Part shown: piece after piece, positions 53,404-59,445 of the stretch
Layout of the letters: every line of letters starts with the position of its first letter
Numbering within the stretch: position 1 is the stretch's first letter
Assembly (NCBI GenBank): GCA_947627425.1
Contig: CANQVZ010000010.1
Coordinates: 1-59,445, forward strand
Direction of reading: 5' to 3'
Length of the DNA stretch: 59,445 bases
Source: an uncultured Clostridia bacterium
GTDB lineage: Bacteria; Bacillota; Clostridia; Lachnospirales; CAG-274
Translations under genes and position numbers: made by a program
Notes under the pieces: generated by a model
What the model saw: only the letters and a program-made list of their open reading frames with translations
Told to the model about the DNA's origin: nothing
Database searches by the model: none

Positions 53404-54429
53404 ATGGACTATAAATCAGCAGGCGTGGATGTAGAAGCGGGATATAAGGCTGTGGAGCTTATGAAGGGGCACGTAAAGAGCACCTTCCGCCCCGAGGTGC
53501 TCACCGATATAGGCGGCTTCGGCGGTCTTTTCAGCATAGCAAAGGCAAAGGATATGCAGGAGCCCGTGCTCGTGAGCGGAACGGACGGCGTAGGCACCAA
53601 GCTTAAAATAGCCTTTGTGATGGACAAGCACGACACAATAGGCATAGACGCCGTGGCAATGTGCGTGAACGATGTGGTGTGCAGCGGCGCGGAGCCTCTG
53701 TTCTTCCTCGACTACATTGCCTGCGGTAAAAACGAGCCTCAAAAAATTGCCGACATAGTGAGCGGTGTTGCGGAGGGCTGCCGCCAATCCGGCTGCTCGC
53801 TCATAGGCGGAGAGACTGCGGAGATGCCGGGCTTCTACCCCGTTGACGAATACGACCTTGCAGGCTTTACCGTGGGCATAATGGACAAGGCAAGGTCCAT
53901 AGACGGCAGCGCCATAAAAAGCGGCGACGCGCTTATAGGCATAGCCTCGAGCGGTATACATTCAAACGGCTATTCGCTTGTGAGAAAGGTATTTGACATT
54001 GACAAAAAGAGCCTTGACACATACATGGACGAGCTTGGCTCAACTCTGGGCGAGGCTCTGCTGACTCCCACCAAGATATATGTAAAGCCCGTGCTGGAGC
54101 TTATAAAAAAGGTGAATGTAAAGGGTATAAGCCATATCACGGGAGGCGGATTTATAGAAAATATCCCCAGAATGATGCCCGAGGGCTGCAAGATAATAAT
54201 AAACGAAGGCTCCTGGGACATACCGCCCATATTCCGTATGCTCGAAAGAAAGGGCAATGTGGAAAGAATGAGTATGTACAACACATTCAATATGGGCATA
54301 GGTATGGTGTGCGCCGTAGCAAAAGAGGACGCCGAAAAGGCAATATCTGTGCTTGAGGAAATGGGCGAAAAGGCTTACATAATAGGCAGCGTTGCAGACG
54401 GCAAAGGCATAGAAATAAAGCTTAAATAA
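53404..54429 (+). CDS. purM: phosphoribosylformylglycinamidine cyclo-ligase (AIR synthetase)
   Basis: Fifth step of de novo purine synthesis, ATP-dependent ring closure to AIR. It starts [20 protein letters not shown] at ATG 53404, after AAGGAGG; the in-frame codon at 53377 is upstream of that site. [49 protein letters not shown] and [16 protein letters not shown] are hallmarks. 341 residues. It is the first gene of purM-purN-purD, the usual order in Firmicutes; purH, which often lies between purN and purD, is absent here. Confidence 0.97.
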   Translation: MDYKSAGVDVEAGYKAVELMKGHVKSTFRPEVLTDIGGFGGLFSIAKAKDMQEPVLVSGTDGVGTKLKIAFVMDKHDTIGIDAVAMCVNDVVCSGAEPLFFLDYIACGKNEPQKIADIVSGVAEGCRQSGCSLIGGETAEMPGFYPVDEYDLAGFTVGIMDKARSIDGSAIKSGDALIGIASSGIHSNGYSLVRKVFDIDKKSLDTYMDELGSTLGEALLTPTKIYVKPVLELIKKVNVKGISHITGGGFIENIPRMMPEGCKIIINEGSWDIPPIFRMLERKGNVERMSMYNTFNMGIGMVCAVAKEDAEKAISVLEEMGEKAYIIGSVADGKGIEIKLK

Positions 54430-54441
54430 GAGGTAAGGAAT

Positions 54442-55062
54442 ATGATAAGGATAGGCGCTTTGGTAAGCGGAGGCGGCACAAATCTACAGGCTATACTCGA
54501 CGCCATAGACAGGGGCGATATAGACGGAAAGGTGGTCGCCGTTGTGAGCAGCAAGGATGGGGCATATGCCCTTGAAAGAGCCGAAAAAAGAGGCATAGAA
54601 AACACCGTCATGCTAAAGAAGGACTACCCCTCGCCCGAGGACTACGACAGGGCGCTTGCGGACTACTTCGAGGAAAGGAGCATAGACCTCATAGTATACG
54701 CGGGCTTTATGCTCATACTGGGCGAAGGCTTTGTAAACCGCTTTAAAAACAGGATGATAAACATTCACCCCGCTCTTATACCAAGCTTTTGCGGAAAGGG
54801 CTACTACGGACTGCACGTGCACGAGGCTGTGCTTAAGGCAGGAGTGAAGGTGACGGGCGCAACGGTGCACTTTGTGACGGCAGAGTGCGACGCAGGACCC
54901 ATAATATTGCAAAAGGCAGTGGAGGTGCTGGACGACGACACGCCCGAAACCCTGCAAAGGCGAGTTATGGAGCAGGCGGAATGGATAATTTATCCCGAGG
55001 CTGTGAAGCTTTTTGCCGAGGGCAGACTTAGTATTGAAAACGGTATTGTAAAAAGGAGATAA
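54442..55062 (+). CDS. purN: phosphoribosylglycinamide formyltransferase
   Basis: Transfers the formyl group of 10-formyl-THF to GAR. The N-terminal loop IGALVSGGGTNLQAILDAID binds substrate. The catalytic residues are Asn107 and His109 in INIHPALIPSF and Asp about 145 in FVTAECDAGPIILQ. 206 residues. It lies 12 bases after purM and 7 before purD, with AGAGGTAAGG before the ATG. Confidence 0.97.
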   Translation: MIRIGALVSGGGTNLQAILDAIDRGDIDGKVVAVVSSKDGAYALERAEKRGIENTVMLKKDYPSPEDYDRALADYFEERSIDLIVYAGFMLILGEGFVNRFKNRMINIHPALIPSFCGKGYYGLHVHEAVLKAGVKVTGATVHFVTAECDAGPIILQKAVEVLDDDTPETLQRRVMEQAEWIIYPEAVKLFAEGRLSIENGIVKRR

Positions 55063-55069
55063 AAAAATT

Positions 55070-56329
55070 ATGAAGGTTTTAGTCGTAGGAAGCGGCGGCA
55101 GAGAGCACGCCATATGCTGGAAGCTCAGCCAAAGCCCAAAGGTTGACAAGATATACTGCGCCCCCGGAAATGCGGGCATAGGACAGACGGCAGAGCTTGT
55201 GCCAATAGGCGCTATGGAGTTTGACAAGCTCATAGACTTTGCAAAGAGCGAAAAAATAGACTTTACCGTAATAGGTATGGACGACCCCCTCGTGGGCGGT
55301 ATAGTGGACAGATTTGAGGCCGAGGGACTTAAGGTGTTCGGACCCCGCGCAAACGCCGCCATAATAGAGGGCAGCAAGGCTTTCAGCAAGGAGCTTATGA
55401 AAAAGTACAATATCCCCACAGCGGCATACGAGACCTTTGACAGCTACGAAAGGGCTCTCGAATACATAAAAAAAGGCAGCTTTCCCGTTGTTCTCAAGGC
55501 TGACGGACTTGCGCTGGGAAAGGGCGTGTTGATATGCAACGACCTTGAGGAAGCCGAGGCGGGACTTAAGACAATAATGGTGGACAAGAAGTTCGGCGAG
55601 AGCGGAAACAAGATAGTCATAGAGGAATTTCTCACGGGACAGGAGATGTCCGTTCTGAGCTTCTGCGACGGCAAGACAATAGTTCCCATGGTCTCGGCGC
55701 AGGATCACAAGAGAGCCTATGACGGCGACAAGGGACTTAACACGGGCGGCATGGGTACATTTTCGCCCTCAAGAGTATATACCGACGAGCTTGCAGATGA
55801 ATGTATGAAAACCATATATCAGCCCACGGTTGACGCTCTGCAAAAAGAGGGAAGACCCTTCAAGGGCATAATATTCTTCGGACTTATGCTCACTCCTAAG
55901 GGAATGAGAGTGATAGAATACAATGCCCGCTTCGGCGACCCCGAAACACAGGTGGTGCTGCCGAGGCTCAAAACAGACCTCATGGAAATATTCGAAGCCT
56001 GCGTTGAAGGCACGCTTGACAAAATAAATGTGGAATGGGAGGATAGCGGTACCGCCTGCGTTGTGCTGGCAAGCGGAGGCTATCCCGAAAGCTACACAAA
56101 GGGCTACGAGATAACGGGACTTGAGGCTGCCGAAAAAGCGGATAACATAATAGTGTTCCATGCGGGCACGGCGCTTAAGGACGGCAAGTTTGTGACAAAC
56201 GGCGGACGCGTGCTCGGCATAACGGGCATAGGCAAGGACCTTGACGAGGCTATAAGGACGGCCTACAAGGGCGTTGAGCTGGTGGACTTCAAGGACAAGC
56301 ATTTCAGAAAAGATATAGGCATAAAATAA
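55070..56329 (+). CDS. purD: phosphoribosylamine--glycine ligase
   Basis: ATP-grasp enzyme that joins glycine to phosphoribosylamine to form GAR. It begins MKVLVVGSGGREHAICWKLS. ADGLALGKGVLICNDLEEAE, EEFLTGQEMSVLSFCDG, QDHKRAYDGDKGLNTGGMGT and EYNARFGDPETQVVLPRL follow the family. 419 residues, normal. It is the third gene of the purine set; the next gene begins 16 bases on but is of another kind. Confidence 0.97.
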   Translation: MKVLVVGSGGREHAICWKLSQSPKVDKIYCAPGNAGIGQTAELVPIGAMEFDKLIDFAKSEKIDFTVIGMDDPLVGGIVDRFEAEGLKVFGPRANAAIIEGSKAFSKELMKKYNIPTAAYETFDSYERALEYIKKGSFPVVLKADGLALGKGVLICNDLEEAEAGLKTIMVDKKFGESGNKIVIEEFLTGQEMSVLSFCDGKTIVPMVSAQDHKRAYDGDKGLNTGGMGTFSPSRVYTDELADECMKTIYQPTVDALQKEGRPFKGIIFFGLMLTPKGMRVIEYNARFGDPETQVVLPRLKTDLMEIFEACVEGTLDKINVEWEDSGTACVVLASGGYPESYTKGYEITGLEAAEKADNIIVFHAGTALKDGKFVTNGGRVLGITGIGKDLDEAIRTAYKGVELVDFKDKHFRKDIGIK

Positions 56330-56345
56330 ACAGGGGGCGCGCATT

Positions 56346-56825
56346 ATGCTCAAAAAAACGGCTTTGATTATAGCGATATTGGCTGTCGGCATATTGGCAG
56401 CCATGCAGATATCCGACCTCTTTGTTATAAGGGGCAACACGGATACATTTACATACAATCTGCTTTCTATACCCAACAGGGAGGAGGATGTGCTGGATCT
56501 AAGCTCCCTTGCGCCCTTTGAATGGGAAAAGCTCTATGTTTTCGACCCCTACACCACAAAGGCTGATATACAAAGGGCTATAGGCTTTGAGTGGTATGCC
56601 ATAAGGAAAAACACAAACGACGACGATATGCAGATGATATTCGTAAACAAGGATAAGGTGACGGGCTACTGCCACGGTCCCGCAAGCAAGAAGGAATTTC
56701 TTATAAGGCGCGACGGCTCGGACGAAAGCCTGCCCTATCTCAACAACGGCAAAGCAAAGCTTATTTACGACAAGAAAAAGAGCGAAGAAAAAGGCTATAT
56801 GTGCTATACGATAGTAAGAAAATGA
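56346..56825 (+). CDS. small membrane-anchored protein of unknown function
   Basis: 159 residues. An N-terminal helix (about 4-24, TALIIAILAVGILAAMQI) anchors or exports it. The rest is a compact domain: FEWEKLYVFDPYTTKADIQR, AIGFEWYAIRKNTNDDDMQM, then FVNKDKVTGYCHGPASKKE. The phrase LYVFDPYTTKxxIxxxIGF recalls a widespread uncharacterised Firmicute exported family, but I cannot name it. It lies 16 bases after purD and 33 before the MATE gene, so it may be carried along in the operon. No catalytic motif seen. Confidence 0.75.
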   Translation: MLKKTALIIAILAVGILAAMQISDLFVIRGNTDTFTYNLLSIPNREEDVLDLSSLAPFEWEKLYVFDPYTTKADIQRAIGFEWYAIRKNTNDDDMQMIFVNKDKVTGYCHGPASKKEFLIRRDGSDESLPYLNNGKAKLIYDKKKSEEKGYMCYTIVRK

Positions 56826-56858
56826 TATGTATGATATGACGGAAAGGACGCGGTAAAA

Positions 56859-58208
56859 ATGGCAGAGATGACGAACGAAGAAAAGCTCATATGGATGACA
56901 AAAACACCCGTTGAAAAGCTCATACTGCGCCTTTCCGTACCCACTATAATAAGTATGCTGGTGTCCTCATTCTATAACATGGCGGACACCTTTTTTCTGG
57001 GCAGGAGCAAGGACAGCGTCATAGCCACGGGCGCAGTGGGCGTTGTGTTCTCGCTCATGGCTATAATACAGGCGATAGGCTTTTTCTTCGGGCATGGCTG
57101 CAGCAACTTCATATCCCGCAAGCTGGGCAGCAAGGAACCCGAAATAGCCGAAAAAATGGCAAGCACGGGCTTTTTTACGGCGCTTATACTGGGCTTTGTG
57201 CTCATGACATTAGGACTGATATTTATACGCCCGCTTGCATGGGCTCTGGGTTCAACGGAGCTTATACTGCCCAAGGCAATAGAGTATATGCGAATAATAC
57301 TCATAGCCTCGCCCTATATGATATGCGCGCTCGTGCTCAACAATCAGCTGAGATTCCAAGGCTCGGCATTTTTCGCAATGGTGGGAATAGCCAGCGGAGC
57401 CGTGCTCAATATGGTGCTTGATCCGCTTTTTATATTCGGCTTTGACATGGGCGTTACGGGAGCGGCTCTCGCAACGGCCATAAGCCAGTTTTTAAGCTTT
57501 CTTCTCCTCCTGTGGGGCATAGGAAAAAGCGGCGCAATAAAGATAAAGCTTAGAAATTTCAAGCCGAGCCTCTATTTCTACAGAGAGATAACCGCGGGAG
57601 GCTCGCCCTCGCTCTGCCGACAGGGCATAGCGAGCATAGCCACGATATGCCTTAACTTTGCGGCAAAGCCCTACGGCGAGGTCGCAATAGCGGCTATGGC
57701 GGTGGTGTCCAAGATAACAATGTTTGCGAACTCCACGATAATAGGCTTCGGTCAGGGCTTTCAGCCCGTGTGCGGATTTAACTACGGCGCAGGGCTTAAA
57801 AAGAGAGTGCTCAAGGCGTTTTGGTTCTGCGTTAGGTTTGCATTTTTGTTCCTGCTTGCGGTGTCCGTACTGGGCTTATACTTTGCGCCCGTTGTGGTGG
57901 ACACCTTCGGCAACGGTCCCGAGGTAGGAGTGATCGCAAGCGCGGCTCTGCGTTTCCAGTGCATAGCCTTCCCGCTGAACAGCTTTATAATACTTTCAAA
58001 TATGCTTTTGCAGACCATAAGAAAGCCCGTGCGGGCGACAATACTTGCCATATCGAGGCAGGGACTTGTGTTCATACCGCTCATAACAATACTTCCGCAT
58101 ATATTCGGCATATTAGGCATAGAAATGTGCCAGATGATATCCGATATATTCACCTTCGCCCTTACTATAGCGCTGGCTGCGCCCGTATTAAGGGAATTGA
58201 ATAAATAA
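56859..58208 (+). CDS. MATE-family multidrug/sodium antiporter
   Basis: Exports organic compounds in exchange for Na+ or H+. 449 residues, twelve helices in two halves. It begins EKLIWMTKTPVEKLILRLSV, with PTIISMLVSSFYNMADTFFL as the first-helix motif of DinF/NorM-like MATE proteins. GHGCSNFISRKLGSKEPEIA and NNQLRFQGSAFFAMVGIASG, then IIGFGQGFQPVCGFNYGAG, are typical. Substrate unknown. GGAAAGGACG precedes the ATG. It ends at a duplicated terminator. Confidence 0.93.
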   Translation: MAEMTNEEKLIWMTKTPVEKLILRLSVPTIISMLVSSFYNMADTFFLGRSKDSVIATGAVGVVFSLMAIIQAIGFFFGHGCSNFISRKLGSKEPEIAEKMASTGFFTALILGFVLMTLGLIFIRPLAWALGSTELILPKAIEYMRIILIASPYMICALVLNNQLRFQGSAFFAMVGIASGAVLNMVLDPLFIFGFDMGVTGAALATAISQFLSFLLLLWGIGKSGAIKIKLRNFKPSLYFYREITAGGSPSLCRQGIASIATICLNFAAKPYGEVAIAAMAVVSKITMFANSTIIGFGQGFQPVCGFNYGAGLKKRVLKAFWFCVRFAFLFLLAVSVLGLYFAPVVVDTFGNGPEVGVIASAALRFQCIAFPLNSFIILSNMLLQTIRKPVRATILAISRQGLVFIPLITILPHIFGILGIEMCQMISDIFTFALTIALAAPVLRELNK

Positions 58209-58211
58209 AAA

Positions 58212-58233
58212 AGCAGATGATTTTTCATCTGCT
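58212..58233. terminator. MATE-gene terminator, copy 1 (direct repeat)
   Basis: AGCAGATGA-TTTT-TCATCTGCT: 22 bases repeated exactly at 58490-58511. In copy 1 the hairpin is followed by the element end CAGACTGTCGA instead of a T-run, so it has lost terminator strength on the plus strand. The A-run before it still suits minus-strand termination. Confidence 0.85.
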
Positions 58234-58489
58234 CAGACTGTCGAAAAAGTATTTATAAAAACAAAACTTTTCTATAACCGTCCCTTAGCCTCAGTGGACT
58301 AAAGAACAACATAAAAGGCTCCCTCCGGGAGGGAGCTGGCGCCCAAAGGGCGACTGAGGGAGAATGCGTAACTAACAATATTATACTCCTTCCACCGCCT
58401 TCGGCGGTCCCCCTCCCTCGGTGAGGGAGGCTTCTTTTGCTCATTCATTGAGCAACTAAATGGTCAAAAAATTTTTTATCGACTGACTG
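58234..58489. mobile_element. MITE-like element in the MATE terminator
   Basis: 256 bases without a gene. The left end is CAGACTGTCGAAAAAGTA and the right end TTTTTTATCGACTGACTG, the same ends as at 7438 and (inverted) 10994. Inside is the GC-rich module in inverted orientation (CTCCCTCCGGGAGGGAGCTG, then GGCGCCCAAAGGGCGACTGA at about 58320-58359), and later hairpins such as CCGCCTTCGGCGG and CCTCCCTCGGTGAGGGAGG. No credible ORF. Confidence 0.75.
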
Positions 58490-58518
58490 AGCAGATGATT
58501 TTTCATCTGCTTTTTTTT
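58490..58518. terminator. MATE-gene terminator, copy 2 (direct repeat)
   Basis: The same 22-base hairpin, here followed by eight T residues. The MATE message now has to cross the element to reach this full terminator. The 47-residue gene on the minus strand converges on it. Confidence 0.88.
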
Positions 58519-58526
58519 GAGCAATA

Positions 58527-58670
58527 TTATTCTCCGAACAATGTTCCAAAGCTTTCGCTGAGAGGCTGACCGTTTTCACCGCCGTTTTTAAGCTTTACGG
58601 CACTGACAGTGATAATGTCCTCCGTATTGACAGCATAAATTTCAATACTTGGTTTTGTGTATCTTTTCAT
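58527..58670 (-). CDS. 47-residue peptide coupled to the LRR surface protein
   Basis: A small frame with a very strong ribosome site (AAAGGAGG, 6 bases before the ATG). It reads MKRYTKPSIEIYAVNTEDII, then TVSAVKLKNGGENGQPLSES and FGTLFGE. Its ATG overlaps the TGA of the LRR protein gene (ATGA), so translation should be coupled. Short proteins of the pattern KPxIEIxxxxTEDIIT...(Gly/Ser)...LFGE occur, as far as I recall, in many gut Clostridia and lack a known role. No signal peptide, Cys, or membrane segment. It could be a signalling peptide, a leader for a modification system, or a small partner of the surface protein; all of this is conjecture. Confidence 0.7.
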   Translation of the reverse strand: MKRYTKPSIEIYAVNTEDIITVSAVKLKNGGENGQPLSESFGTLFGE

Positions 58671-59445
58671 CTGTCATCCTCCTTTATATAAACAGCAGCA
58701 TCTGTAAGCACTGCTTCCTGTTTAGGTTCGGGCATTGCGGCTTTTCTGCCGTTAACTTTATTTTGGGTATAGGATGTAAAGTCCGAAACGGTTTCTTTTC
58801 CGTTTGCGTCTATACTGTAGCAAGCAACGGAAATTTCCTTATCCATATCCTCTATGTCGGTTATAACAAAGGAATACATATAGTTTCCGCCTACTTCGCC
58901 AAGCTTGACGGTTGAGCCCGCAATGGACGTATATACCGTATCCGTACCTCTTCTTGCCTCTTTTCCATCGGCTTTGAATATAAATCCGACCTCTTTATAG
59001 TTAAGGCTGTCGATGCCCGCAACAAAGCTTATACCGTTATCGCCCATGGCTTCTGCAATTACGGGAGCAGCCTCCGTGGCAAGCTCGGTTGTGCTTTCCG
59101 TGGTTTCGGTTGTGCTTTCGGTGGTCTCGGTTGTGCTTTCCGTAGTCTCGGTTGTACTTTCGGTACTGCTTTGTGTTGCCGTACTTGTTTCGGTACTGTC
59201 CGAGTTATAATAGGATACTTTGAATCCGTTTTCATTTGCCCATGTATCGGCGTAGGAGCCTTTAACCGCATAAATGACAGCCTTTTCTCTGTCACAGCCC
59301 TCAAATGCATAAGACCCTATCTCTGTAACGCTTTCGGGAATAGTTATATCTGTAAGATTGAAACATTTGTAAAATGCGGAGAAGCCTATGGAGGTAGCTC
59401 CGTCGGGTATTGTTATCTTTGTAAGACCGATGCAGTCACGGAATG
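58667..59445 (-). CDS. leucine-rich-repeat (BspA-type) surface protein, partial (N-terminus outside window)
   Basis: The frame is open from the window edge to the TGA at 58667; about 259 residues of the C-terminus are visible. It begins with BspA-like LRR_5 units: FRDCIGLTKITIPDGATSIG, AFYKCFNLTDITIPESVTEI and SYAFEGCDREKAVIYAVKGS. A linker of TTESTTE repeats follows (from four 21-bp DNA repeats). The last 130 residues look like a beta sandwich (GISFVAGIDSLNYKEVGFIF, VYTSIAGSTVKLGEVGGNYM). The signal peptide and start are not in the window. Such proteins are usually exposed on the cell surface or secreted and bind host or dietary material; here that is inference. Confidence 0.85.
   Translation of the reverse strand, partial: FRDCIGLTKITIPDGATSIGFSAFYKCFNLTDITIPESVTEIGSYAFEGCDREKAVIYAVKGSYADTWANENGFKVSYYNSDSTETSTATQSSTESTTETTESTTETTESTTETTESTTELATEAAPVIAEAMGDNGISFVAGIDSLNYKEVGFIFKADGKEARRGTDTVYTSIAGSTVKLGEVGGNYMYSFVITDIEDMDKEISVACYSIDANGKETVSDFTSYTQNKVNGRKAAMPEPKQEAVLTDAAVYIKEDDR
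59084..59167 (-). repeat. tandem 21-bp repeat coding a TTESTTE linker
   Basis: Four 21-base units in a row (59084, 59105, 59126 and 59147), differing at a few third positions: e.g. CTCGGTTGTGCTTTCCGTGG plus T. They encode seven-residue Thr/Ser/Glu units of the LRR surface protein. Such repeats change copy number easily, so linker length may vary between strains. Confidence 0.85.

Overview
This 59,445-base window is a stretch of chromosome from a spore-forming, anaerobic Firmicute of the class Clostridia, probably a gut-type relative of the Oscillospirales or Lachnospirales. Four things point there: an hrcA-grpE-dnaK-dnaJ operon under a perfect CIRCE operator, a SpoIIE-type sporulation phosphatase, a complete Rnf complex in the clostridial order C-D-G-E-A-B, and the order relA-dtd-MBL hydrolase-hemZ-hisS-aspS. 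Strong Shine-Dalgarno sites, frequent ATA and AGA codons, and surface proteins with Thr-rich TTESTTE linkers agree. The family-level guess is inference. I saw no rRNA, tRNA, CRISPR array, transposase, integrase or phage gene.

Layout. 1-2.4 kb: a palindromic repeat and glgB (-). 2.5-7.4 kb: the heat-shock operon (+). 7.4-7.8 kb: a small mobile element inside a duplicated terminator. 7.8-9.0 kb: Nudix hydrolase and pseudouridine synthase (-). 9.1-11.3 kb: spoIIE and a second terminator-duplicating element. 11.3-16.3 kb: yebC, a small orphan, an XRE regulator, and the polyphosphate pair ppx-ppk. 16.4-18.0 kb: murG and an exported copper-amine-oxidase-like domain protein. 18.0-22.1 kb: repeats, an EamA permease, a Thr-rich surface protein and an ECF S-component. 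22.1-26.9 kb: two c-di-GMP-type proteins flanking a repeat with nested hairpins. 27.1-29.7 kb: ddl, murI and an L,D-transpeptidase (cell wall). 29.9-31.4 kb: nadB. 31.6-32.9 kb: infC-rpmI-rplT with an RNA leader. 33.1-38.0 kb: rnfCDGEAB. 38.3-41.6 kb: luxS, relA, dtd. 41.6-49.3 kb: Fic protein, MBL hydrolase, hemZ, an unrecognised probably frameshifted gene, hisS, aspS and a 43-residue protein. 49.3-53.3 kb: TPR membrane protein and M16C peptidase. 53.3-56.3 kb: purM-purN-purD. 56.3-58.2 kb: a small membrane protein and a MATE exporter. 58.2-59.4 kb: a third terminator-duplicating element, a 47-residue peptide gene and a partial leucine-rich-repeat surface protein.

The most unusual signal is a set of small intergenic elements (238-273 bp, no ORF) with imperfect inverted ends (TGTCGAaAAAgTAT / TGTCGAtAAAaTAT). 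At three places each sits between two perfect copies (22, 24 and 28 bp) of the rho-independent terminator of that particular locus. Each locus has its own terminator sequence, so the copies must be locus-made duplications. That is what insertion into a terminator hairpin with duplication of the whole hairpin would leave. All three lie between convergent genes. One contains a cloverleaf-like fold. Two of the three carry a GC-rich palindromic module that also occurs alone elsewhere in the window.

Most genes are housekeeping. The accessory content is the repeats, the surface proteins, the Fic gene and the orphan gene placed in the relA-hisS region, and several very small proteins.
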